Assembly: GCF_030812995.1 (NCBI RefSeq)
Contig: NZ_JAUSTT010000013.1
Coordinates: 1 to 64,000 of the forward strand
Origin: Bacillus chungangensis
Lineage (GTDB): Bacteria; Bacillota; Bacilli; Bacillales; Bacillaceae_C
DNA: 64,000 bases
Direction: 5' to 3'
The notes under the pieces are model-generated. The model made no database searches and was not told the DNA's origin. It was given only the letters and a program-made list of their open reading frames with translations. Position 1 is the first letter of the stretch, and every line of letters starts with the position of its first letter. A program made the position numbers and the translations under genes. Shown piece by piece: positions 8,842 through 18,197 of the stretch.

Positions 8842-8917
8842 GGAATGTTACCGATAGGGCATAACCTGAACTGATTTGTTTACACTACACGTGTGTTCAA
8901 ATCGGCTCAGGTTTTTT
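8842..8917 (+). promoter_or_regulatory. Diverged RAT antiterminator overlapping a terminator upstream of bglA
   Basis: The segment 8842-8866 has the layout of a BglG/LicT-family ribonucleic antiterminator: GG, A, ATG, TTA, CC, GATA loop, GG, G, CAT, AA, CC. Compared with the two canonical copies downstream, the pairs TTG/CAA and CTG/CAG are replaced by ATG/CAT and CC/GG, which preserves pairing. It overlaps the left arm of a terminator (AACCTGAACTGATTTG with CAAATCGGCTCAGGTT, then seven T). The arrangement indicates antitermination control of bglA. Confidence 0.6.
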
Positions 8918-8955
8918 TATTTTAAAATGATTGCCCTTCTACCTTCATCATCTAA

Positions 8956-10410
<1,455 letters not shown>

Positions 10411-10420
10411 AGGAACTTCT

Positions 10421-10453
10421 ATAGCGGAGATTTTAAAAAATTTCCGCTATTTG
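10421..10453 (+). terminator. Terminator after bglA
   Basis: TAGCGGA and TCCGCTA form a stem around an A/T-rich loop just after the bglA stop codon. The T-run is weak. Confidence 0.5.
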
Positions 10454-10471
10454 TAGGTTTCATACATTCGA

Positions 10472-10508
10472 TGAAAGCGTTGACAGGTTGCCAAAGCAAA
10501 TATATACT
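10472..10508 (+). promoter_or_regulatory. cre site overlapping the licT promoter
   Basis: TGAAAGCGTTGACA (10472-10485) fits the CcpA cre consensus TGWNANCGNTNWCA at every defined position. Its last six bases are also a perfect -35 box (TTGACA), with TATACT 17 bp further on at 10503-10508. Binding of CcpA here would block RNA polymerase, giving catabolite repression of licT. Confidence 0.85.
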
Positions 10509-10534
10509 AATATTATAATAATCGATTTTCACTA

Positions 10535-10629
10535 GGATTGTTACTGCTCATGCAGGCAAAACCTAAGTCACTAAATGTTTAAGATCATAAATGGTCTTAT
10601 TTATTTGTTGTGGCTTAGGTTATTTTTTA
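10535..10629 (+). promoter_or_regulatory. RAT antiterminator and terminator upstream of licT
   Basis: GGATTGTTACTG, a short loop and GCAGGCAAAACC (10535-10563) match the consensus target of LicT-type antiterminators. It overlaps the first arm of a terminator (AACCTAAG with CTTAGGTT, about 10560-10620, then an AT-rich T-run). Unpaired from LicT, the terminator stops transcription before licT, so the gene is autoregulated. Confidence 0.9.
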
Positions 10630-10759
10630 TTTAGAAACTTTATTTTTTATAAATCGACAATTTCCCCTCTTAACCAAATTTCGATTAAAAGAATATACAC
10701 CCAAAATGAGAGAATGATACATCATTGTCTACAAGCATAAAGAAAGGAAGGCAAACACC

Positions 10760-11590
10760 GTGAAAATAGCTAAGGTTATTAATAATAATGTTATTAGTGT
10801 ATTACAAGCAGATGGTTCGGAACTTGTTATTATGGGGAGAGGAATTGCTTTTCAGAAAAAAGTAGGTGAAGAAGTAGATCAAGAGAAGATTCAAAAGGTT
10901 TTTGCTTTGAAAAATAAACAAACATCCGATAATTTTAAGATGCTGCTTCGTGAAGTTCCTATTGAGCTTATGGTTGTTGTTGAAGAAATTATTCATGATG
11001 CTAAAAATAATTTAGGGAAAAAGTTAAGCGAGAACATTTATGTTTCTTTAACAGACCATATTAATTTTGCTATAGAACGGGTCCAAAAAGGAGCAGAAAT
11101 AAAAAATGCTTTATTATGGGAAATTAAACAACTATATAAAGAAGAATTTTTAGTTGGTTTAAAAGCATTAGAGCAAATAAATGAAAAGTTTAATATTTCC
11201 TTGCCTGAAGATGAAGCTGGTTTTATCGCAATTCATATTATTAATGCAGAAATGAATGAAGATGTTATCAACACAATGAATATTACGAAGTTTATACAAC
11301 AAATCATTAGTATTGTGAAATATCATTTCAATATAGAATTTGAAGAGGATTCATTAAACTATTTTCGCTTTATCACTCATTTAAAGTTTTTCGCGCAACG
11401 TATTTTTAAAGGAACGCATTATGAAAACGACGATGATTATTTATATATTATGATTAAACAGAAGCATAAAGAAGCAGCAGAGTGTACCGAAAAGATTAAG
11501 GATTATATTAAATATAAATATGAACACGATTTAACAAATGAAGAAATGCTCTACTTAACTATACATATTGAACGGGTTGTGAATAGATAA
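10760..11590 (+). CDS. licT: LicT-type transcription antiterminator
   Basis: RNA-binding antiterminator of the BglG family (276 aa), which binds RAT hairpins in nascent mRNA and prevents terminator formation when beta-glucosides are present. The N-terminal co-antiterminator domain (1-55: KVINNNVISVLQADGSELVIMGRGIAF) binds RNA. PRD1 (about 65-170) carries histidines in DHINFAIER and GFIAIHI; PRD2 (about 172-276) carries them in RFITHLKFF and YLTIHIERV. These are the PTS phosphorylation sites through which EII and HPr set activity. GTG start after AAAGGAAGG. It sits between two consensus RATs, controlling itself and the permease gene downstream. Confidence 0.95.
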   Translation: MKIAKVINNNVISVLQADGSELVIMGRGIAFQKKVGEEVDQEKIQKVFALKNKQTSDNFKMLLREVPIELMVVVEEIIHDAKNNLGKKLSENIYVSLTDHINFAIERVQKGAEIKNALLWEIKQLYKEEFLVGLKALEQINEKFNISLPEDEAGFIAIHIINAEMNEDVINTMNITKFIQQIISIVKYHFNIEFEEDSLNYFRFITHLKFFAQRIFKGTHYENDDDYLYIMIKQKHKEAAECTEKIKDYIKYKYEHDLTNEEMLYLTIHIERVVNR

Positions 11591-11637
11591 ATGTTGATCT
11601 TTTTACAAAAAAGTAGTATGGATGTTTATAAATAGTG

Positions 11638-11665
11638 TTGACAAAATAAAATATCGATATATACT
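11638..11665 (+). promoter_or_regulatory. SigA promoter of the beta-glucoside permease gene
   Basis: TTGACA (11638-11643), 16-bp spacer, TATACT (11660-11665). Lies 40 bp upstream of the second consensus RAT. Confidence 0.65.
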
Positions 11666-11704
11666 AACATTAAATCAGACAATAATAAAATAACTTGCAA
11701 GCTT

Positions 11705-11795
11705 GGATTGTTACTGGTTATGCAGGCAAAACCTAAGCCATGAAAAATTCTTTAGACGGTAGTGTCTATTATTTTTCAATGGCTTAGGTTTTTTG
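11705..11795 (+). promoter_or_regulatory. RAT antiterminator and terminator upstream of the EIIBCA gene
   Basis: GGATTGTTACTG, loop, GCAGGCAAAACC at 11705-11733 is a second canonical LicT target. It overlaps a strong terminator in which AACCTAAGCCATGAAAAA pairs with TTTTTCAATGGCTTAGGTT (ending near 11790) followed by TTTTTT. It is almost identical in logic to the element at 10535, so both should respond to the same LicT. Confidence 0.92.
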
Positions 11796-11829
11796 TTTGC
11801 AAAAAATAAAAAGCCTCGGAGGTGTCGTA

Positions 11830-13686
11830 ATGAGCTACGAAAAATTAGCCAAGGAAATTATAGAGCTAGTAGGCGGAGAGAAAAACGTTACATCGCTTGT
11901 GCACTGTGCAACACGATTACGTTTTGTTTTAAAAGACGATACAAAAGCAAACAAAGGAAAATTAGAAAATACTGAAGGTGTTATTACAGTGAAAGAAAGT
12001 GGAGGACAGTTCCAAGTCGTTATTGGAAATACTGTTCCTGAAGTGTACAATGCAATTGGAAAAATCTCTAATATATTAAGTGATTCCAAAAAAACAAGTG
12101 CTTCAGATACAGCAAAAAAGGGCAATATATTTGGACAAGCTGTGGATATCATCTCTAGTATTTTTGCTCCATTGCTCGGTGTAATGGCAGGAGCCGGGAT
12201 CTTAAAAGGCTTGTTATTAATTGCAAGCAATGCAGGATGGTTAGAAACAACTGAAACAACTTATATTATCTTAGCAGCTACTGCTGATAGTTTGTTTTAT
12301 TTCTTACCATTATTGTTGGCGGCAACAACTGCAAGAAAATTCGAAGGAAATGTATTTACTGCATTAACAATTGCAGGTGCATTACTTTATCCTTCTATTA
12401 TTGCGCTTAAGGATCAAGATGCAGCGATAACTTTTTTTGGAATTCCGGTAACAATGATGAGTTATTCATCAACTGTTATTCCGATTATTTTATCTGTTAT
12501 TGTTATGAGTAAACTAGAAAAGGTCTGTAATCGCTTCATACACGAAAGTGTAAAAAATTTCATCACGCCTTTGATTTCTCTTGTTGTAATGGTTCCTCTC
12601 ACTTTAATTGTATTTGGACCTATTGGAGTTAATGTTGGGAACGGCATCGCAGCGGTAATGGTCGCAGCATTTGCTTTTAATCCGATGTTAGCTGGTGCTA
12701 TTTTAGGTGCTAGTTGGCAATTGCTTGTTATTTTTGGTGTTCACTGGGGATTGGTTCCTGTATTTATCAATAACATTGCGGTAAACGGAAGTGACGGTGT
12801 AAAGCCAGCAGCAGCAGCATCGGTATTTGCACAAACAGGTGCAGCGTTAGGGGTTTTTCTTAAAACGAAAAACAAAAAGTTAAAAGCATTAGCAGGATCC
12901 GCCACTATTACTGCTCTATTTGGTATTACAGAACCAGCTGTGTATGGTGTAACATTAAGATTAAAACGGCCATTTATTGCAGGTATTATCGGTGGTGCAG
13001 TTGGTGGAGCGATTATTGGTCAAGCAGGTACTAAAGCATTTGCTTCTGGTGCGCCTGGACTTTTAACACTGCCAACATTCTATGGGCCTGGTGGTCAAGG
13101 ATTTATGGGGCTAATCATTGGTATCATAGCGGCATTTATCGTTTCAGCTGTATTAACTTACATTTTGGGATTCGAAGATCCAGTTGAAGTAGATGAACCT
13201 ACTATTGATTCCGAAGAAACAAAAGAAAAATCTGACGAAGAAGTGTTAAGTCCACTAGATGGAACGGTTATTCCATTATCTAAAGTTCCAGATCCAGTAT
13301 TTTCATCAGAAGCAATGGGGAAAGGTATTGCCATTAAACCAACTTCTGGAAAAGTTGTATCACCTGTCAATGGAACAGTAACAGTTGCTTTCAAAACAAA
13401 GCATGCGATTGGTCTTGTTTCAGAAAGTGGAGCAGAAATTTTAATCCATGTCGGAATCGATACGGTTCAGTTAGATGGGAAGTATTACACATCTAACGTG
13501 AAACATGGTGATCAAGTAAAAGTTGGCGACATACTTATTGAATTTGATATTGACAAAATCAAAGAAGCAGGATATCAAGTTATTACACCAATCATTGTGA
13601 CGAATTCATCTCATTATACTGAGATAACAGCAATTCAAAAAGAATCTGTAAGGGAACAAGATAAATTGTTAAGTCTTCATATTTAG
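11830..13686 (+). CDS. bglP: PTS beta-glucoside transporter subunit EIIBCA
   Basis: Membrane permease (618 aa) that imports and phosphorylates beta-glucosides using phosphate from HPr, feeding the 6-phospho-beta-glucosidase upstream and phosphorylating LicT when substrate is lacking. EIIB occupies about 1-90 with the active cysteine in LVHCATRLRF. EIIC spans about 105-450 with ten or so hydrophobic segments and the conserved GITEPAVYGV. EIIA (about 480-618) has the phosphorylated histidine in ILIHVGIDTVQLDG. An upstream in-frame ATG exists at 11797, but the GGAGGT 8 bp before 11830 and the domain start (MSYEKLAKEII) fix the real start. Confidence 0.94.
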   Translation: MSYEKLAKEIIELVGGEKNVTSLVHCATRLRFVLKDDTKANKGKLENTEGVITVKESGGQFQVVIGNTVPEVYNAIGKISNILSDSKKTSASDTAKKGNIFGQAVDIISSIFAPLLGVMAGAGILKGLLLIASNAGWLETTETTYIILAATADSLFYFLPLLLAATTARKFEGNVFTALTIAGALLYPSIIALKDQDAAITFFGIPVTMMSYSSTVIPIILSVIVMSKLEKVCNRFIHESVKNFITPLISLVVMVPLTLIVFGPIGVNVGNGIAAVMVAAFAFNPMLAGAILGASWQLLVIFGVHWGLVPVFINNIAVNGSDGVKPAAAASVFAQTGAALGVFLKTKNKKLKALAGSATITALFGITEPAVYGVTLRLKRPFIAGIIGGAVGGAIIGQAGTKAFASGAPGLLTLPTFYGPGGQGFMGLIIGIIAAFIVSAVLTYILGFEDPVEVDEPTIDSEETKEKSDEEVLSPLDGTVIPLSKVPDPVFSSEAMGKGIAIKPTSGKVVSPVNGTVTVAFKTKHAIGLVSESGAEILIHVGIDTVQLDGKYYTSNVKHGDQVKVGDILIEFDIDKIKEAGYQVITPIIVTNSSHYTEITAIQKESVREQDKLLSLHI

Positions 13687-13718
13687 TACTAGCTCTGTGC
13701 AAAACATTAAATCAATAG

Positions 13719-13859
13719 GGAAAAACGCTTATTCTTGTTACCCATCATCCACAAGTGGCTTCTATTTGTCATAAAATGTATACGATCCGAGATGGAAAAT
13801 ACTTTCTTTCTCAGCATATAGCGAGCAAATATAAAATTCAGTTGCTAACAGTAGTTTAA
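13719..13859 (+). pseudogene. C-terminal fragment of an ABC transporter ATPase gene
   Basis: In frame, the stretch reads GKTLILVTHHPQVAS, then CHKMYTIRDGKYF, to a TAA at 13857. This is the H-loop region (LVTHH) and the final strand of an ABC ATPase of the iron or vitamin importer type. A stop codon precedes it and no Walker A or signature motif is found upstream, so only a relic of about 46 codons remains. Confidence 0.6.
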
Positions 13860-13882
13860 ATCTTTACAATTGAGAATGGATA

Positions 13883-13929
13883 AAGCCAACATTTACTTAG
13901 AAACAATGAGAGAAATGTTGGCTTTTATT
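13883..13929 (+). terminator. Terminator after the ABC ATPase relic
   Basis: AAGCCAACATTT pairs with AAATGTTGGCTT and runs into TTTATT. Probably the old terminator of the decayed gene. Confidence 0.65.
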
Positions 13930-14066
13930 GTTTCAGTGTAAAAACGTTTACATAAAAGCAAAATATCCTACTGAGAAATACGTGGCTCAAAGTTAACACG
14001 AATGAATAGTTAAAGAGTTGAAACTTGAGGGCATTTTTTCGGTACAAGATCAGTCTCACGTCAACC

Positions 14067-14161
14067 CGACTGAACTTTCAGCAACAAGAACAAACATGAT
14101 TTCAAAAAAAATTGCCTTAGTTCAGGTCCAGCGAACCAAACTAAGGCTGAAAGACAGTTCG
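14067..14161. other. Nested hairpin region of unknown role
   Basis: CTTTCAGC (14075-14082) can pair with GCTGAAAG (14146-14153), and inside it GCCTTAGTT (14114-14122) can pair with AACTAAGGC (14139-14147). The two stems share two bases, so their ends compete. No gene is visible between the ABC relic and the repeat copy at 14169; this structure is the only signal seen there. Confidence 0.35.
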
Positions 14162-14168
14162 TAAATAA

Positions 14169-14328
14169 TTTATCCCACATCTAACTGGCAGTAACCCCCA
14201 CCTCAAGAGTAGAGGGATCGAAGAAGTCTAGGTGCTGGGGGATAACTGCCAGTAAATGTCCGATTGGTTCAACTAACCATGATTGGGGGATAAGAGAAAA
14301 CCCCCAATCATGGAAGTTTCACTTTATT
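14169..14328 (+). repeat. Dispersed structured repeat, copy 1 (short form)
   Basis: Short form of the six-copy repeat family. It runs from TTTATCCCACATCTAACTGG to GGAAGTTTCACTTTATT. ACTGGCAGT (left) pairs with ACTGCCAGT, CCCCCACCT with AGGTGCTGGGGG, and near the right end CCATGATTGGGGG with CCCCCAATCATGG. The last pair has co-varied relative to other copies (CATCAGT became CATGATT with matching changes in the other arm), so pairing is under selection or recently inherited. Its right end contains the stop codon of the converging gene at 14324. Confidence 0.9.
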
Positions 14329-14917
14329 CTTTATCCGTAAACGTCGCTAACCGTTTATCTCCATCCCAATTAACTTTAATCTCAAGTATTTCGGCAAGCT
14401 GTCGGACGGGTAAAAATGTATAGCCGTTTTTCACCATCGGTACTGCCCCTTCAAAAGATACTGTTTTGCCGTCAACGAGTATCTCCGGTTTACCGATATG
14501 TAAAATGATGATCTTGCCGTCTTTTGTAAGCGTAATTTTTCCTTCCTTTTCATCCCATTTCACGTCAAATCCGAATACGTCTGCAATTGCCCGAAGCGGA
14601 ATCATTGTTCGACCATTTTCAATAAATGGATCGGCTCCGTGGGTATCGACATAAGTATGGAGATATTTCCCATTCACAAAGACTAAGACACGGTTTTTTA
14701 TCGCCTCCTCACAAGGGAGAGCATCGATTATTATTTTCTTGCCATCTTTTATAACACCCATTTCTTTCGGAGAACCATCGGGGCTGTTGTAACATGATGG
14801 TACAGGCACTACATCCGACCAAAAGAAGAAATCCTCGGCGGCATTCGCAGTTTTTCCACTAATCACTAAAGCGAAAAGGAAGCTAAGTGCAATATACTTT
14901 AATTTTCTTTGTAACAA
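14324..14917 (-). CDS. Secreted protein with copper amine oxidase N-terminal-like (stalk) domains
   Basis: Exported protein of about 197 aa. The signal peptide is LKYIALSFLFALVISGKTANA with likely cleavage before AEDFF. The mature part carries the Cu_amine_oxidN1 fold: VLVFVNGKYL, then RTMIPLRAIADVFGFDVKWDEKEGKITLTKDGK and a second half YTFLPVRQLAEILEIKVNWDGDKRLATFTD. Such modules are common in cell-surface proteins of Firmicutes and by themselves do not imply oxidase activity; no catalytic domain is present. Start chosen at a TTG (14917) nine bases after GGAG because it gives a proper signal peptide; a start at 14950 is possible. Its stop codon lies within the right end of repeat copy 1. Confidence 0.75.
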   Translation of the reverse strand: MLQRKLKYIALSFLFALVISGKTANAAEDFFFWSDVVPVPSCYNSPDGSPKEMGVIKDGKKIIIDALPCEEAIKNRVLVFVNGKYLHTYVDTHGADPFIENGRTMIPLRAIADVFGFDVKWDEKEGKITLTKDGKIIILHIGKPEILVDGKTVSFEGAVPMVKNGYTFLPVRQLAEILEIKVNWDGDKRLATFTDKE

Positions 14918-15011
14918 TTCAATCAACTCCACTTCTTCATTTGCCAGCAAAAGGTTTTATTCCATAAAACTCATTTCGATTTGATTTGGATACGGAAGAA
15001 ATCAGTGAAAT

Positions 15012-17414
15012 CTATCGTTTACGCTCGGCAATAGTATAATCTTCAATTCCATAAGTCTCAATAATATAATCTTCCATTTTATTAATCTCAATACTATATT
15101 CTTCTGGAACTGGAAGGCCATTGTTGAGATACGGGCTAACCTTCTTACTTAACTCATTGATCTTTTTTAATATTTCCTCCTTATTAGATGATCCTTCCTT
15201 AGAGGATACGTAAGCATAGTGATTATTAATAGTCCGAAGGAGATGAAGCGGATGATACTCATTTGCAAATTCTTCCGGAACTGGAAGGCCATTGTTGAGA
15301 TACGGGCTAATCTTCTCACTTAATTCATTGATCTTTTTTAACGTCTCCTCTTTATTAGATAACCATTCCTTAGAGGATACGTAAGCATAATGATCATTAA
15401 AAGCCTTAAGGTAATCAAGCGCTTGAATAGCATCTCGATATTTTTGTGGAACTGGAAGGCCATTGTTGAGATACGGGCTAACCTTCTCACTTAACTCATT
15501 GATCTTTTTTAGCGTTTCCTCTTTATTAGATAATCCTTCCTTAGAGGATATATAAGCATAATGATCATTAATAGTATGAAAGAGATGAAGCGCATTAATC
15601 GCATTTATATAGTCCTCTGGTGCTGGAATCCCTAGGTTGATATACGCGTTCATCTTCTTATTCAACTCATCGTATTTTTTTTGCGTTTCCTCGTCAAACT
15701 TTGGGTCAAAATGATTTTTCATAGGAGGAAGCGGGGTCCGATTCCCCTCCTTATCAACGTGTTCGACGGTTCCATCTGAATGTTGGATGTAACCATCGCC
15801 CCTAGCACCCTTGGATTGTTGTACTAATGAATGAATAGCATCCCGATATTCTCGTGGTACAGGAAGGCCTTTGTTGAGATAAGGGTTAACCTTCTCTTTT
15901 AACTCATTAATCTTTTTTAGCGTCTCCTCTTTATTAGCTAACTCTTCCTTAGAGGATACGTTTGTATAAAGATCATTAAGACTAGTAAGGAGAGCATAAT
16001 TTGTAATAGTATCATCAAGCTCTTCAAAAGCATCCCGATATTCTTGTGGAACTGAAAGGCCATTGTTGAGATACGGACTAACCTTCTCTCTTAACTCATT
16101 GATCTTTTTTAGCGTTTCCTCTTTATTAGATAACCCTTCCTTAGAGGATACGTATCCATAAAGATCATTAAGACTATTAAGGAGGGGAAGCGTATTAATA
16201 GCATTCAGATATTCTTGTGGAACCGGAAGATCCTTGTCGAGATATGGTCTAACCTTCTCAGTCAACTCATAGGCAGTCAACTCATAGGATTTTCTTAGCT
16301 TTTCTGCTTGATTAGATAGTGATTCTGCTTGATTAGATAGTGATTCTGCTTGATTAGATAGCGCTTTCTCAGAGGGGACGATCGATGTAGCAGCATACGT
16401 AGCGGCCCCGCCACTTCCAATTAGGGAAATTGCAGCAACAGCTGAGAGCACAATCATCGATTTTTTTGGTTTTTTCGCAATCATAAGATTATTCAATCTC
16501 CTTTTTATATATTTTTTAGAATTGTTAAAACTACTCGTACAAACAACATTTCTCTGCTTGACACCATACTCCAGCATTGATAAAATCGTTTCTCCGTAAA
16601 GCCTGCGACTTTCCGTATCCATATTCTGAACGACTTTTTCATCACAGGAGAGTTCGCAAAGCATATCTAACTGTTTGTTGAGCGAATAAGCCGCAGGATT
16701 AAACCAGTGAACTGCATTTGCAACGAGTACGATCAGTTTCACCAGTAGGTCGCCGCGCTTTAAATGAACGAGCTCGTGGGATAAAATCATAGCCAGCTCT
16801 TTGTCGCCCAATTGGATATCTGGCATAATAACAATAGGTTTCCACAATCCCATAAGCATCGGAGTTGTTGCACGTGCGCTGATGATTACCTTGACAGGGC
16901 ATTTCACCGTCTCACATACGCGGCTGTTTTGTAAAATCGAACGCTTAAAGGCCAGATACCGCTTTATCTGTACAGCAAGAAAAAGAATTGTGCCCACTGC
17001 CCAAACCAGAATGGCGAAGAAAATCATCTCTTTTATATTTTCATGCCACAACGGACCTGACATCATTCGATCGAGAAACGAGAAATGACTTGCCGTTTGT
17101 TCGATAGGCATGACGCGTTCTAATGGTTCAGTCATTGTTTCAGTTATTGATTCAGTCATCGTTTCAGTCATTGTTTCAGCTGTTAGATTGGTGTCGGTAT
17201 CCGGTACCGGTATAATCGAACGGATAAACGGAACCAGTCCGTTGATGATTGCAGCAGAACCGCCAAGCAGAAAAAATACAGGGATTAAGCCCGAATAGTA
17301 ATGCCATGTCGGAGAAAATACCTTTTGCGTGACAGGCTTAATACAGTTTTGCAAAACCCATATGATCGTACCAACGAATGACGTAATAAGGAGGGAAAGG
17401 AAAAAACTCATCAT
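15012..17414 (-). CDS. BlaR1/MecR1-type M56 membrane metallopeptidase with repeat-rich C-terminus
   Basis: Integral membrane zinc protease (800 aa) paired with a BlaI-type repressor. Membrane segments occur near 1-24, 40-62, 130-150 and 318-342. The M56 zinc motif HELVH is at 213-217, with the distal glutamate in CELSCDEKV. In place of the penicillin-binding sensor domain of BlaR1, the outer region (about 345-800) holds SLSNQAE heptads and seven copies of a unit like KKINELSEKVSPYLNNGLPVPQEYRDAI, spaced roughly 60-75 residues apart. A helical, possibly cell-wall-facing sensor is a reasonable inference; the ligand is unknown. The start overlaps the blaI-like gene by 4 bp, so they are coupled. 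Confidence 0.85.
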   Translation of the reverse strand: MMSFFLSLLITSFVGTIIWVLQNCIKPVTQKVFSPTWHYYSGLIPVFFLLGGSAAIINGLVPFIRSIIPVPDTDTNLTAETMTETMTESITETMTEPLERVMPIEQTASHFSFLDRMMSGPLWHENIKEMIFFAILVWAVGTILFLAVQIKRYLAFKRSILQNSRVCETVKCPVKVIISARATTPMLMGLWKPIVIMPDIQLGDKELAMILSHELVHLKRGDLLVKLIVLVANAVHWFNPAAYSLNKQLDMLCELSCDEKVVQNMDTESRRLYGETILSMLEYGVKQRNVVCTSSFNNSKKYIKRRLNNLMIAKKPKKSMIVLSAVAAISLIGSGGAATYAATSIVPSEKALSNQAESLSNQAESLSNQAEKLRKSYELTAYELTEKVRPYLDKDLPVPQEYLNAINTLPLLNSLNDLYGYVSSKEGLSNKEETLKKINELREKVSPYLNNGLSVPQEYRDAFEELDDTITNYALLTSLNDLYTNVSSKEELANKEETLKKINELKEKVNPYLNKGLPVPREYRDAIHSLVQQSKGARGDGYIQHSDGTVEHVDKEGNRTPLPPMKNHFDPKFDEETQKKYDELNKKMNAYINLGIPAPEDYINAINALHLFHTINDHYAYISSKEGLSNKEETLKKINELSEKVSPYLNNGLPVPQKYRDAIQALDYLKAFNDHYAYVSSKEWLSNKEETLKKINELSEKISPYLNNGLPVPEEFANEYHPLHLLRTINNHYAYVSSKEGSSNKEEILKKINELSKKVSPYLNNGLPVPEEYSIEINKMEDYIIETYGIEDYTIAERKR

Positions 17415-17791
17415 TTCTTACCACCCTTGCGGACAAACCACTCTTTTAACTCCGCTATGTCATCCTGACTGAGTTCATTATCATCAACCAGAGCGGCTAT
17501 AAAATTTTTTACTTTCCCATTGTATAAGCGATGAAGAAAAGTTTGGGTTTCGTACTTCTTGTACTCGCTCCATGTCAAAGCAGGTTCGTAAAAATTTACC
17601 TTCCCGTTCATTGATTTTGTCAGAAACCCTTTATCGATCAGCCGTTTCAGTATGGTGGATACGGTTGAAGTTTTCCAGTCTTTGCTGTCGAAAATATCCA
17701 AAAGCTGTTTAACTGTTACGGGGGTAGCTAAATCCCAGATCACCTCCATCACTTCCATTTCTGTTTCAGACAGTTTTCCTAAATTTTTCAT
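17411..17791 (-). CDS. BlaI/MecI/CopY-family transcriptional repressor
   Basis: Winged-helix repressor (126 aa) that dimerises on dyad operators and is normally cleaved after signalling by its partner M56 protease. The BlaI fold is clear: LSETEMEVMEVIWDLATPVTVKQLLDIF, then WKTSTVSTILKRLIDKGFLTKSMNGKVNFYEP, then a C-terminal dimerisation helix region. ATG at 17791 follows GGAGGT; an upstream extension would lie over the operators and is rejected. Two palindromic operators overlap its promoter, so it represses itself and the M56 gene. The target stress is unknown; beta-lactams are not implied because the partner lacks a penicillin-binding domain. Confidence 0.9.
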   Translation of the reverse strand: MKNLGKLSETEMEVMEVIWDLATPVTVKQLLDIFDSKDWKTSTVSTILKRLIDKGFLTKSMNGKVNFYEPALTWSEYKKYETQTFLHRLYNGKVKNFIAALVDDNELSQDDIAELKEWFVRKGGKK

Positions 17792-17816
17792 CGGGTGTGC
17801 ACCTCCGATTATTACT

Positions 17817-17866
17817 GCGACAACTTGTCGTAAGATGAATATACGACAAGTTGTCGTAGGTGTCAA
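17817..17866 (-). promoter_or_regulatory. Promoter with two operator palindromes for the BlaI/M56 operon
   Basis: On the minus strand TTGACA (17866-17861) is followed by 17 bp and TATATT (17843-17838). The spacer contains the palindrome TACGACAAGTTGTCGTA (17842-17858, arms of 8 around one base). A second copy, CGACAACTTGTCG (17818-17830), lies downstream of the -10. Two CGACAA/TTGTCG dyads one on the spacer and one after the start are a typical BlaI-type autorepression layout. Confidence 0.85.
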
Positions 17867-17971
17867 TAAGTGATTCATTATTTTTTTCTTAAAAAAAAGT
17901 ATTCTTTTTCTTTGGTTCTGATCCTACCCTTTCAGTTTCTGCTTTTGCACAGCTAAGTGGTCAAGTAAAAT

Positions 17972-18049
17972 GATACGGTAGATTATATCGGCTTTAGCTA
18001 TTATTTTAATCGTACAACAATTACGGATATAACTATGATCATAGATTAA
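17972..18049 (+). pseudogene. Fragment of a second GH1 6-phospho-beta-glucosidase gene
   Basis: The 26-codon frame reads [19 protein letters not shown] and then stops. It matches the segment [19 protein letters not shown] of the intact bglA (9886-9943) at both DNA and protein level. No other part of a GH1 gene is seen around it, so it is a relic of a lost paralogue. Confidence 0.7.
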
Positions 18050-18145
18050 CAGCTTTACTATAAAACTGTTTCTTTCAATTTAAGCTATCATTTGTCGCAA
18101 TTATATGAAAATGCAGCTGTTTTGATAGATTCATATCTAGCAACG

Positions 18146-18197
18146 TTCAGCCGCAGGAAAGCAAAACGGCATCTTTCCTGCGGCTGAATCGTTTTAT
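18146..18197 (+). terminator. Strong 16-bp terminator hairpin
   Basis: TTCAGCCGCAGGAAAG (18146-18161) pairs perfectly with CTTTCCTGCGGCTGAA (18173-18188), followed by TCGTTTTATT. It stands directly left of repeat copy 2 and may be the terminator of the lost glucosidase paralogue. Confidence 0.75.

Noticed and set aside
15012-17791. Beta-lactam resistance operon (blaR1-blaI)
   Set aside because: The M56 protein has no penicillin-binding sensor domain and no beta-lactamase gene is nearby.
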